DNA of 28,043 nucleotides from Candidatus Bipolaricaulota bacterium (GTDB lineage Bacteria; Bipolaricaulota; Bipolaricaulia; UBA7950; UBA9294): the NCBI GenBank assembly GCA_020350845.1, contig CP070725.1:482087-510129 (forward strand). The letters run 5' to 3'. Positions 17,508 through 24,505 of this stretch are shown here, piece after piece. Below the pieces are notes generated by a model, which saw only the letters and a list, made by a program, of their open reading frames with translations, had not been told where the DNA came from and searched no databases. Numbering within the stretch: position 1 is the stretch's first letter; the number at the start of each line of letters is the position of its first letter. The position numbers were made by a program, and so were the translations under genes.

Positions 17508-17533
17508 GTGAATCCTCCTTGGATCCTACCTCT

Positions 17534-17555
17534 GCGTCGCGCGATCACGCGACGC
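17534..17555. promoter_or_regulatory. 22-bp dyad in the malE leader
   Basis: Perfect 8-base arms GCGTCGCG and CGCGACGC flank a six-base centre CGATCA that contains GATC. It lies just downstream of the predicted transcription start (near 17565) and upstream of the ribosome binding site. This position fits an operator that blocks initiation, or an RNA hairpin in the leader. No T-tract follows, so a terminator for the GH57 gene is unlikely. Confidence 0.6.
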
Positions 17556-17571
17556 GACTCCTGTTGCGCTA

Positions 17572-17600
17572 ACTATACTCCTTGCGCGCCTCTTCGTCGC
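17572..17600 (-). promoter_or_regulatory. Candidate internal promoter for malEFG
   Basis: Minus strand -10 TATAGT (17572-17577), a 17-nt spacer and a poor -35 GCGACG (17595-17600). It gives a leader of about 58 nt containing the dyad at 17534-17555. The same -10 hexamer is used in the ROK gene promoter. Confidence 0.5.
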
Positions 17601-17602
17601 GC

Positions 17603-20503
17603 TCACGGTGACGTGATCTCGACTTCGATCGGTACCAGAGCAGCAAAGGTCTTGGCGGTCGAGTCGTAGCTCGACAGAATCACCTCCTGCGTAGTTCCCG
17701 CGGGACAGAGAATGTCGTACGCCAGTGGCCCGACGAACGGATCGGGATTGCCTCCGCCCGTCCACTGCCCGGCCGTTGCCCCCACGGGCCGATAGTAGTT
17801 CGCTCCATAGCCGTCCTGTGAACCGACGATCACGTAGTGCCACCCCGCGATGGTGGGCAGGATGGTCTTGGGGATCGTGATGATGATTCGGCCTCGCTTC
17901 GGATCGGAGGCCACCTCGGCGAGGAGCGGTCCTTCGCCCGCCGCCGTCCACAGGTGCCGTCCGTAGGCCGGCCATCCCGCCACCCGCAGGAAGACGTCCC
18001 ACGGATGCTCGGGATCGAAGCCGACCTTGGCTGCGGCACCTTCCTCGTGCATCTCGGTCGAGCCGCCGTCGGTCACATCGAGGTACAGGTTGACGATCGG
18101 ATGGCTGAAGCCCTGCGGGCCGTTCCAGGGATTCGGGAGCGCAGCGAGATCCACCGCAATCTGCCAACGATCGTCGGCATCGTAGATCGCGTATCGGATC
18201 ACGTCGAACAGCCCGTCGACAGCGAACACCTCGTCCGTGGGGTAGACATAGCTCCCGGGGCCATGATCATCGCCCGCCGGATCCTCGACCGCGAACACCT
18301 CCTCCCCCTGGATCAGGGTCGGGATCTGCGCCAGGAGCGGTCGATCGGGGACCCGTGCCAGCATCTCTCCTTCCCGCTCGAGCGTGAACACGAGGGTGAC
18401 GGCCTTCCCCGGTTCGATACCGAGCTCCGAGAACGGGACCATGAACTCGACACGCTCCGCGATCTGCGCCCTGCGCCGCGCAGTCGTTCCCAGAGACGAG
18501 GCGAACGACCAGCTTCCCGCGCCGTCGGCCTCGTACATCGCGGCCGTCCCCGCACCGTTGGCGCGGACCTTGTCGAAGTTGATCTGCACCGCACGGGCGA
18601 GGCCGAAGCCGAGCTGCTTGCCGCTGTAGCGGGTCACGATGTTCGCCGCGTCTCCCGGTCCACCCGACGCGTAGAGCACGAGATGCAGATCCCCGCCGAT
18701 CCACGTCGTCGGATCCGTGACGGTTCCTACGGAGACGTACAGATCAGATTCTTTGTACACGACCGCGACCTCGGCGAGCTCCCCGTCCCCTGTGAGGACG
18801 ACAGCGTCGTCCCACCCCTCCTCGGGGCTCGACACGCCATCGACGACCGGATCGCCCTCGCCGAGGCTCGCCGCCGTGGGCAGCTCGAGCCGCAGCGTCA
18901 GCACCGACGGGATCTCCGTCGCACCGGCGAACTGGTACGCCCCGATGAGATGTGCCTTGAAGAGCCAGTCGTAGAGGTCATCCGTGTTCGAGTCCTGGTC
19001 GATCCCGTACCACCAGAACCAGTCCGACCCCTCCGCCGCGTAGATCGCATCCACCGCCTCCAGAGGAGACCCGGCATCGACGACGACCTCTCGCGCCGCG
19101 GCGAGTCGTGCCCACCCCTCGTCCTCGTCCGCTTCGCCGCTCCACGTCGACAGGTCGCCGGCCCACGATCCGGTGGGAACGCGCTCCAGGGCCGTCAAGC
19201 TCGGCCCCTCGGAGAGGAACGCTGCGGGCGTCACCGTGCGGATCCAGTCCGCCTCCGCGAGCGCCGCGTAGAGCGCGCGGAGGAAGGCCCTGCCGTTGTC
19301 GGGATAGCCCGCGAGGAACATCCAGTTCTCCCCGTCCATCGCCAACGTGAGGAGGTGCTCGCTGGGATCGTCCAGCGCCTCCCAGACCGATCGAATCTCG
19401 TCGAGGAAGTCAGCGACGGCAGTCTCCGTCGGCTTGTTGCCGTAGGCGAAGCTGATCTTGTTTGATAGCTCCGTCTCGCGGAAGAGGATCGCGATGCCGT
19501 CCCATTCGTAGATTGTGGTCAGTTCTTCAAGGCTGGGAGTGTGCCCCAACGCCTGCGCGAGGATTCCCTCGTCCGAGGTCGTCCACTCGAAGCCGGCCGA
19601 GGCGAGAATGGAGACCGCCTCCTCCGACACGGCCTGCTCGGGTGGCCACACACCGACGGCGGTCCGATGGAGCAAGAGCTCGTGCTGCGCCTGCCCCGCA
19701 GCGAGCTGGCCGAGAGCGTCCTCCTGCCATCCGTTGTCGACAAGCAGAGGAAGAATCGGGTGGTAGAACGGACTGGTGATCAGCTCGTTCTCCAGGTCAG
19801 CGATGTTCTGGTAGGCATGACGAACCGTCTTCAGGATCTCCATCTGGGCCTGGATCAAAGCGATCAGGTCCTCGCGCGTGAAGCCGGAGTGGTTTCTGTA
19901 CCGCAGCAAGCCGTACTGCTCATGAAGCTCGGGCGAGGTCTGCCACAGGAGGAAGAGGCACGACGCGTCGAGGAGCTCCTGGTCGGTCAGATCCCGCTCG
20001 TTGTGAAGGCGATTGAGCTCCGTGTAGCGCGCATCGTAGTACGGGTCATCCGCGTCGTCGTCGAACATGTATCCGTTGAGCCAGAACATCTGCTCTTCGA
20101 GGTTGCCGCGATCGTCTGGCGAGAGGGATGCCGGATCGTCGGCCAGCGTCCAGACCCATCGCAGGTGATTGTCAACCGCGCCGATGTGCTCGTGGAGGCC
20201 GCCCCGCGAGAGCTCCTCCAGCGTGATCGTCGCATAGTCCTCGAGCTGCCACAGCAGGCTCGGCTGAAGGTTGAACGTCGTCACGACGCCGGGATACTCG
20301 AACGAGATGCGCGCGGAATCGATGTACTCCTGCACTCCGTGGACGCGAACCCACGGAAGCTCATACTCGTCGGTCAGCCGATTCCAGTACATCGGCTGGT
20401 GCTGATGCCACACGATGGCCAGGTTCAGCGGAGCCTTCTCGGCGAGCGCCATCGAGCAGGCCGCCAAGAGCACCGCCAGAAGAACGAACGACTTGCGAAC
20501 CAC
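17603..20503 (-). CDS. GH57 amylopullulanase-like exported enzyme with C-terminal beta-sandwich modules
   Basis: 966 residues. The N-terminus has a signal with a possible lipobox LAAC (Cys16), or alternatively a signal-peptidase-I site after ALA (21). GH57 motifs: WHQHQP (32-37); GQAQHELLL as the probable second region; GVWPPE (284-289) with E289 as expected nucleophile; TLAMDGENW with D390 as expected acid/base. From about 540 onward, beta-rich modules follow: a DOMON-like one starting near VVDGVSSPEEGWDDAVVL, then a glucodextranase-type C-terminal module with EVFAVEDPAGDDHGPGSY. This layout resembles Thermococcus-type amylopullulanases that cut alpha-1,4 and alpha-1,6 bonds. The start is a GTG with AGGAGGTGA upstream, 4 nt after the GH36-like stop. 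Confidence 0.9.
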   Translation of the reverse strand: MVRKSFVLLAVLLAACSMALAEKAPLNLAIVWHQHQPMYWNRLTDEYELPWVRVHGVQEYIDSARISFEYPGVVTTFNLQPSLLWQLEDYATITLEELSRGGLHEHIGAVDNHLRWVWTLADDPASLSPDDRGNLEEQMFWLNGYMFDDDADDPYYDARYTELNRLHNERDLTDQELLDASCLFLLWQTSPELHEQYGLLRYRNHSGFTREDLIALIQAQMEILKTVRHAYQNIADLENELITSPFYHPILPLLVDNGWQEDALGQLAAGQAQHELLLHRTAVGVWPPEQAVSEEAVSILASAGFEWTTSDEGILAQALGHTPSLEELTTIYEWDGIAILFRETELSNKISFAYGNKPTETAVADFLDEIRSVWEALDDPSEHLLTLAMDGENWMFLAGYPDNGRAFLRALYAALAEADWIRTVTPAAFLSEGPSLTALERVPTGSWAGDLSTWSGEADEDEGWARLAAAREVVVDAGSPLEAVDAIYAAEGSDWFWWYGIDQDSNTDDLYDWLFKAHLIGAYQFAGATEIPSVLTLRLELPTAASLGEGDPVVDGVSSPEEGWDDAVVLTGDGELAEVAVVYKESDLYVSVGTVTDPTTWIGGDLHLVLYASGGPGDAANIVTRYSGKQLGFGLARAVQINFDKVRANGAGTAAMYEADGAGSWSFASSLGTTARRRAQIAERVEFMVPFSELGIEPGKAVTLVFTLEREGEMLARVPDRPLLAQIPTLIQGEEVFAVEDPAGDDHGPGSYVYPTDEVFAVDGLFDVIRYAIYDADDRWQIAVDLAALPNPWNGPQGFSHPIVNLYLDVTDGGSTEMHEEGAAAKVGFDPEHPWDVFLRVAGWPAYGRHLWTAAGEGPLLAEVASDPKRGRIIITIPKTILPTIAGWHYVIVGSQDGYGANYYRPVGATAGQWTGGGNPDPFVGPLAYDILCPAGTTQEVILSSYDSTAKTFAALVPIEVEITSP

Positions 20504-20507
20504 GTCC

Positions 20508-22595
20508 TCACCTCCTGAGTACCGTCACCTCGCGGTGATCGGGTGCCAATGCCACCACGGTCACACCGTCTTCACGGGTCGTGTCCATTGCACGGCCGTC
20601 GCACAGGACCTCGATCGGCCGCTCACTCCGGATGCCGAACCGCCCGTCGAGGCCGCGCACGCGAAGTGCGAACGGCTCTCCTTCGATCACCTCCACGACG
20701 CCTCCCGACGGCGCCGACACGAACCGATCGAGCAGCCCCACAGGCGAGACGCCGGCGATGACCGGGGAGAGCGCGAAGAACGCGAGCGCTCCAGGCTCGA
20801 GTTCGCCGCGCATGGCCTCGACGAACGCACCGCGAAGCCCGTCACGAATGACGTATTCCCCTGCAAGAGGAGGCGCGACGTCGAAGGGTTGCGCAGCGTC
20901 AGAGAGGTTCAGGAGGACGACGTAGAGCCACGCGTGCGCGCCCGCTCGATGCAGCGTCCAATAGGTCTCGACGGCGGATCCGAGCGTGCTCGCCTCGGGG
21001 AAGAGCGGCCGGTCGGGATGGAGGATCCTTCCGTCCGTCGCGATCAGCCGCGATAGCAGCTCGAGGTCCGCCTGTCCGGGCCCGTCCCCGATCCCCACCG
21101 GGCCGCACGAGAGCGCACGAACGACCGCATCGCCGAGTGCGCGGGCACCGCCCAAGCCCGGGTGAAACGTCGTCAGGAACAGATCGTGGAACGGAAGCAG
21201 CCCCACCGCGTAGAGCACCGTTCCCATCAGTAGGTTCTGCCGCCACAGGTCGACCGACCGGACCGCCTCGCGGCGGAACCCCTCATCGCCTTGGGCGGCC
21301 AGGGTATCCAGCGCCTCGGGCTGGGCGAAGAGGTAGTCGATCGAGGTTCGTGCCGCCAGGACGTTGGGCTCCGCGGTGGAGGCAAGGGCCATGCCCATCG
21401 TCTGCATGCACTGCAGAACGTTCAGATCCCGATCGCGGAACGCACGCGCCATCGCACGGTACCAGGACTCGGCAGCATCGGGGGACTGCCGCAGCCTCCG
21501 GCTGAGATGCTGCTGCGTTCGCATCCAGTCGTGCCAGACCACAATGCCGTGCTGCCGTTGGATCTCCGCCGCGACGTCGGCGTAGACCCTGCCCTCACTT
21601 CCGTCCGACGCGTAGGCGTTCCTCGACGCGAGCGCCGAGATGTGGAGGGCGGTGGGGAGATTCCCTTCCCTGACGAGTGGTGCGATCCCGCAGGGGTATT
21701 TCTTCGGGTCGGGAACGAATTCCGTGGCCTGGCCGATCTGCTCGTAGGGATACCACAGATCGAGGCCGACGTAGCGCAACGGAACCGGCCGCTCACGCGC
21801 ATCGTCGAGGACCGTACGCAGGCCGGTCTCCTCGAGCGGGCGGATCGGCTCCGTGTAGTACCCACCGTAGGCATTCCACCACCCGAGGCCTGAGGTCAAC
21901 GGATGATCGCCGGGCACTGCACGTCGCTTCCCTCCCCTCCTGAGAAGCTCGTCGCCGAGCGCCATCAGCGCTTCGGTAGCGCTTGACCCCACGACGAAGA
22001 GCGTCTCGATCTGGGTGCCCGTCTCGAGGCGGTCGACCGCGCCGTGAATCCCTCGACCCACCCCACGGGGCATGGCCACCAGCGCGCTGGTGAGGAACTG
22101 GCTCGCGGGACTGATCGCCAGGGCACTCCCTTCGTCGTAGACGACAAGAGGGGCAAACGCCCGCGCCGTCAGATCGTCGGCCTTCCGGAACTCGACCGCG
22201 GGCCAGTACCCCCCGAACGGGTCGTCGGCCGCACCCAGACCGTACGTCACGAGAAGCGCGCTCAGCTCCTCTCCGAGTTCCATCGCCGGGGCGATGACCG
22301 CCGGCGCCTCGAAGGAGTCGGCGCAGGCGACGCCCTCGAGCGGTGCATGAAGCTCCACGCAGTAGGTGACGACCGCTCCGAGGCTCGTCACTTGCTGGAC
22401 CAGGATCGTCTCGCCCCCACAACGGACGACGCTCCGGAAGCACGCCGGCTCCGGGGCGTCCGCTTCCCAGGGAGTGGTCTCCCATCGCCCGCCCGGGATC
22501 GCCGGCGCCGCGAATCGCAGCCCGTGGGCGAGTGTCCGCTCCATGACGCCGATCGTCAGTGCCCCGTCCGCCGTGACAGCGATTCGCGCCTTCAT
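20508..22595 (-). CDS. Sip1/raffinose-synthase-like GH36 family protein
   Basis: 695 residues, no signal peptide. An N-terminal beta domain (about 1-220) precedes a barrel that begins SGLGWWNAYGGYYTEP (235-250) and YVGLDLWYPYE (275-285), comparable to the GWCTWDAF and IIDDGWQ positions of Sip1/raffinose-synthase proteins. The second half aligns well by eye: CMQTMGMA (396-403), ARTSIDYLF (415-423), PFHDLFLTTFHP (468-479) and RALSCGPVGIGDGPGQADLE (493-512), followed by LIATDGRIL. The usual KVDVQ nucleophile motif is not recognisable; D356 (VWHDWM) and D420 are my candidates for the two catalytic aspartates. An alpha-galactosidase or a transglycosylase acting on cytoplasmic galactosides or glucosides is possible. 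Its ATG overlaps the ROK stop (ATGA). Confidence 0.75.
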   Translation of the reverse strand: MKARIAVTADGALTIGVMERTLAHGLRFAAPAIPGGRWETTPWEADAPEPACFRSVVRCGGETILVQQVTSLGAVVTYCVELHAPLEGVACADSFEAPAVIAPAMELGEELSALLVTYGLGAADDPFGGYWPAVEFRKADDLTARAFAPLVVYDEGSALAISPASQFLTSALVAMPRGVGRGIHGAVDRLETGTQIETLFVVGSSATEALMALGDELLRRGGKRRAVPGDHPLTSGLGWWNAYGGYYTEPIRPLEETGLRTVLDDARERPVPLRYVGLDLWYPYEQIGQATEFVPDPKKYPCGIAPLVREGNLPTALHISALASRNAYASDGSEGRVYADVAAEIQRQHGIVVWHDWMRTQQHLSRRLRQSPDAAESWYRAMARAFRDRDLNVLQCMQTMGMALASTAEPNVLAARTSIDYLFAQPEALDTLAAQGDEGFRREAVRSVDLWRQNLLMGTVLYAVGLLPFHDLFLTTFHPGLGGARALGDAVVRALSCGPVGIGDGPGQADLELLSRLIATDGRILHPDRPLFPEASTLGSAVETYWTLHRAGAHAWLYVVLLNLSDAAQPFDVAPPLAGEYVIRDGLRGAFVEAMRGELEPGALAFFALSPVIAGVSPVGLLDRFVSAPSGGVVEVIEGEPFALRVRGLDGRFGIRSERPIEVLCDGRAMDTTREDGVTVVALAPDHREVTVLRR

Positions 22596-23749
22596 GACAG
22601 GGTCACTTGTGCGGGAACGCGGAAGAACTCCAGCGCTGCGCTCGCCGCCGCGCCGATGAGGAAGCCGTCGCCTCCGAGCTCGGCGGGGACAATCCGCAGC
22701 CGTGAGGCCTCCTCGGGGAACGAGTGCTGGCAGACGACCTCCTCGAACGCTGCGACGAACAGATCCCCCTCGCCCATGCGCTCACCTCCGAGGATGATCG
22801 CCTCGGGGTTGAGGAGATTCACGAGGTTCTTCGCCCCGACGCCGAGGTTGGCGCCCATGCGACGGAAGGCTTCGCGGGCCGGCGCCAACCCCTCCCGCGC
22901 CGCGGCCGCGAGTGGATCGATCCCCTCGAATCCCAGTCGCTCCGCCTCTTCGCAAAGGAAGCGATCCGAGGCGTAGACCTCGAGGCAACCCCGCTCACGA
23001 CAGCGACAAACAGGACCGTTGGGATCGATCGTGATGTGACCCAGCTCGCCGGCGCCTCCGAAGGCGCCGCGGTAGAGCTCGCCGCCGATCACCAGGCCGG
23101 CGCCGATTCCCTCCCCCACCGTGATACAGATGAAGTGCTGGAACGGCCGTCCGGCGCCGTACCACCGTTCGGCGAGCGCGAGGCCGTTGACGTCGTTCTC
23201 CACGCGGACGGGAAGGTCGAAGGACGATCTCAAGGCCTCTCCGACCGCAACATCCTCCCACTCGAGGATCGGGGAGTAGAGATTGGTGCCCGTCGCCGGC
23301 TCGACGAATCCCGAGACGGAGACGCCGAGTCCCAGCACACGACCGTCGACCAACGTGTTGACGACACCCACAAGATCCTCGAGCACCCGATCGGCACGAA
23401 CGGGACGGTGGATTGCGGCCTCCGCACGCCGCAGGATCGTGCCCATCAAGTCCACCTGGGCTCCGAGGATCCGCGACCGTTCGATCTTGATCCCGATGCT
23501 CGTGGCGTAGGAGGGGTTGAGCTCGATCAGCGTCGCGGGACGTCCCGAGGGTGGAGTGCTCTTCCCAATCTCGCAGGCAATCCCTTCATCGATCAGCGAC
23601 CGCACTAGGCGGCTGAGAACGGACGGCGCGAGGCCGGTCCTGCGTGCGATGTCCGCGCGCGACAGCGGGGCGTCGGTCCGAAGAAGGTTCACCACAAGCG
23701 CCCGGTTCTGCGCCCGAACGAGGTCCTGATCGCCCTTCTGAAGTTCCAT
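22592..23749 (-). CDS. ROK-family transcriptional repressor
   Basis: 385 residues. The N-terminal winged helix-turn-helix (about 12-65, with LSRADIARRTGLAPSVLSRL) binds DNA and the ROK domain (about 82-380) binds a sugar effector. The ROK signature is GGAGELGHITIDPNG plus CRCRERGCLEVYAS, so H238, C248, C250 and C255 form the zinc site. ENDVN (184-188) carries the conserved Asp. The DxGGT phosphate loop of ROK kinases is absent (SIGIKIE), so it should act as a repressor and not a kinase. As first gene of the glucan operon, with a promoter at 23780-23808, it probably controls itself and the genes downstream. AAGGA precedes the ATG at 23749. Confidence 0.92.
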   Translation of the reverse strand: MELQKGDQDLVRAQNRALVVNLLRTDAPLSRADIARRTGLAPSVLSRLVRSLIDEGIACEIGKSTPPSGRPATLIELNPSYATSIGIKIERSRILGAQVDLMGTILRRAEAAIHRPVRADRVLEDLVGVVNTLVDGRVLGLGVSVSGFVEPATGTNLYSPILEWEDVAVGEALRSSFDLPVRVENDVNGLALAERWYGAGRPFQHFICITVGEGIGAGLVIGGELYRGAFGGAGELGHITIDPNGPVCRCRERGCLEVYASDRFLCEEAERLGFEGIDPLAAAAREGLAPAREAFRRMGANLGVGAKNLVNLLNPEAIILGGERMGEGDLFVAAFEEVVCQHSFPEEASRLRIVPAELGGDGFLIGAAASAALEFFRVPAQVTLS

Positions 23750-23779
23750 CCGGAATTCCTTCTCGCCGCGAACGAAGTG

Positions 23780-23808
23780 ACTATACGCCCCCCCGAGGAT
23801 CGCCGCAA
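23780..23808 (-). promoter_or_regulatory. Sigma-70 promoter for the ROK-led operon
   Basis: Minus strand TTGCGG (23803-23808), 17-nt spacer with a run of seven Gs, and -10 TATAGT (23780-23785). The predicted start near 23773 gives a 24-nt leader that includes the AAGGA ribosome binding site. Confidence 0.6.
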
Positions 23809-23827
23809 GCAAGCGCGGCGTACGACG

Positions 23828-23856
23828 TTGACGAACCCTGGGGTTCCACCTAGAGT
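23828..23856 (+). promoter_or_regulatory. Promoter for the metallophosphoesterase/fusion operon with central palindrome
   Basis: TTGACG (23828-23833), exactly 17 nt, and TAGAGT (23851-23856). A perfect palindrome GAACCCTGGGGTTC (23833-23846) fills the first part of the spacer, a position where a bound repressor would exclude RNA polymerase. Initiation is expected at about 23862-23864, on or next to the ATG at 23864, and no Shine-Dalgarno sequence exists, so the mRNA is probably leaderless. The divergent ROK regulator is the obvious candidate to bind the palindrome. Confidence 0.6.
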
Positions 23857-23863
23857 CGCCACG

Positions 23864-24505
23864 ATGAGAGTCCTGGCGGTGAGCGACGTGGTTCGTGAGA
23901 TCCTCTACACCCCTGCCGTCCGCACGCACTGCACGGGGGTCGAGCTCATCCTGTCGTGCGGCGATCTTCCCGCGGACTACCTGGAGTACCTCGTGACCCT
24001 GCTCAACGTCCCGCTGCTCTACGTCCACGGCAACCATGATCGCCCCACGCACCGCGCCGATGGCACGATCGCCAGCGGCCCTCGCGGAGGCGTGAACGCG
24101 GACGCCCGCGTTACCCGAGTGTCCTCTCGATCCGGACAGCCTCTGATCGTCGCCGGTCTCGAAGGATCGCACTTCTACAACGGAGGACCGCACCAGTACA
24201 CCGAACGCGAGATGCACGCCAAGGCACGTCGCCTGTCCGCTCGCCTGCTGGTGAGCAGGATCCGGCACCGCCACGGCTTGGACGTGCTCATCACCCACGC
24301 CGCACCCGCCGGGATCCACGACGGAACCGATCGAGCACATCAGGGATTCCACGCGTTTCGAAAGCTGATCGAGCGCTGGCAGCCACGGTGGGCAATCCAC
24401 GGCCACGTGCACCCCTCCTACGGCTACGACACCGCCCCCCGCGAGGTGGGGAGGACGACGGTAGTGAACGTCTTCGGGTACGAGATCATGGAGATCGCCC
24501 CGTGA
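23864..24505 (+). CDS. Metallophosphoesterase (calcineurin-like) with incomplete first motif
   Basis: 213 residues. This fold uses two metal ions to hydrolyse phosphoesters. Visible motifs: CGDL (D34), GNHD (56-59), a histidine in ITHAAP (H145) and GHVH (180-183), all in the right order. The first motif, normally D-x-H, reads SDVV here (D8, with Val at the position of the His), so one metal ligand is missing. The substrate is unknown; many relatives are phosphodiesterases or nucleotidases. The start is ATG 23864, just behind a promoter, with no ribosome binding site. Its TGA overlaps the GTG of the ParB-maltosyltransferase fusion gene, so the two proteins are translationally coupled and probably act in one process. 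Confidence 0.85.
   Translation: MRVLAVSDVVREILYTPAVRTHCTGVELILSCGDLPADYLEYLVTLLNVPLLYVHGNHDRPTHRADGTIASGPRGGVNADARVTRVSSRSGQPLIVAGLEGSHFYNGGPHQYTEREMHAKARRLSARLLVSRIRHRHGLDVLITHAAPAGIHDGTDRAHQGFHAFRKLIERWQPRWAIHGHVHPSYGYDTAPREVGRTTVVNVFGYEIMEIAP

Noticed and set aside
17837..19465. Plus-strand open frame (542 codons) opposite the GH57 gene
   Set aside because: Shadow of a gene with five recognisable GH57 landmarks; no motif, start signal or promoter of its own.
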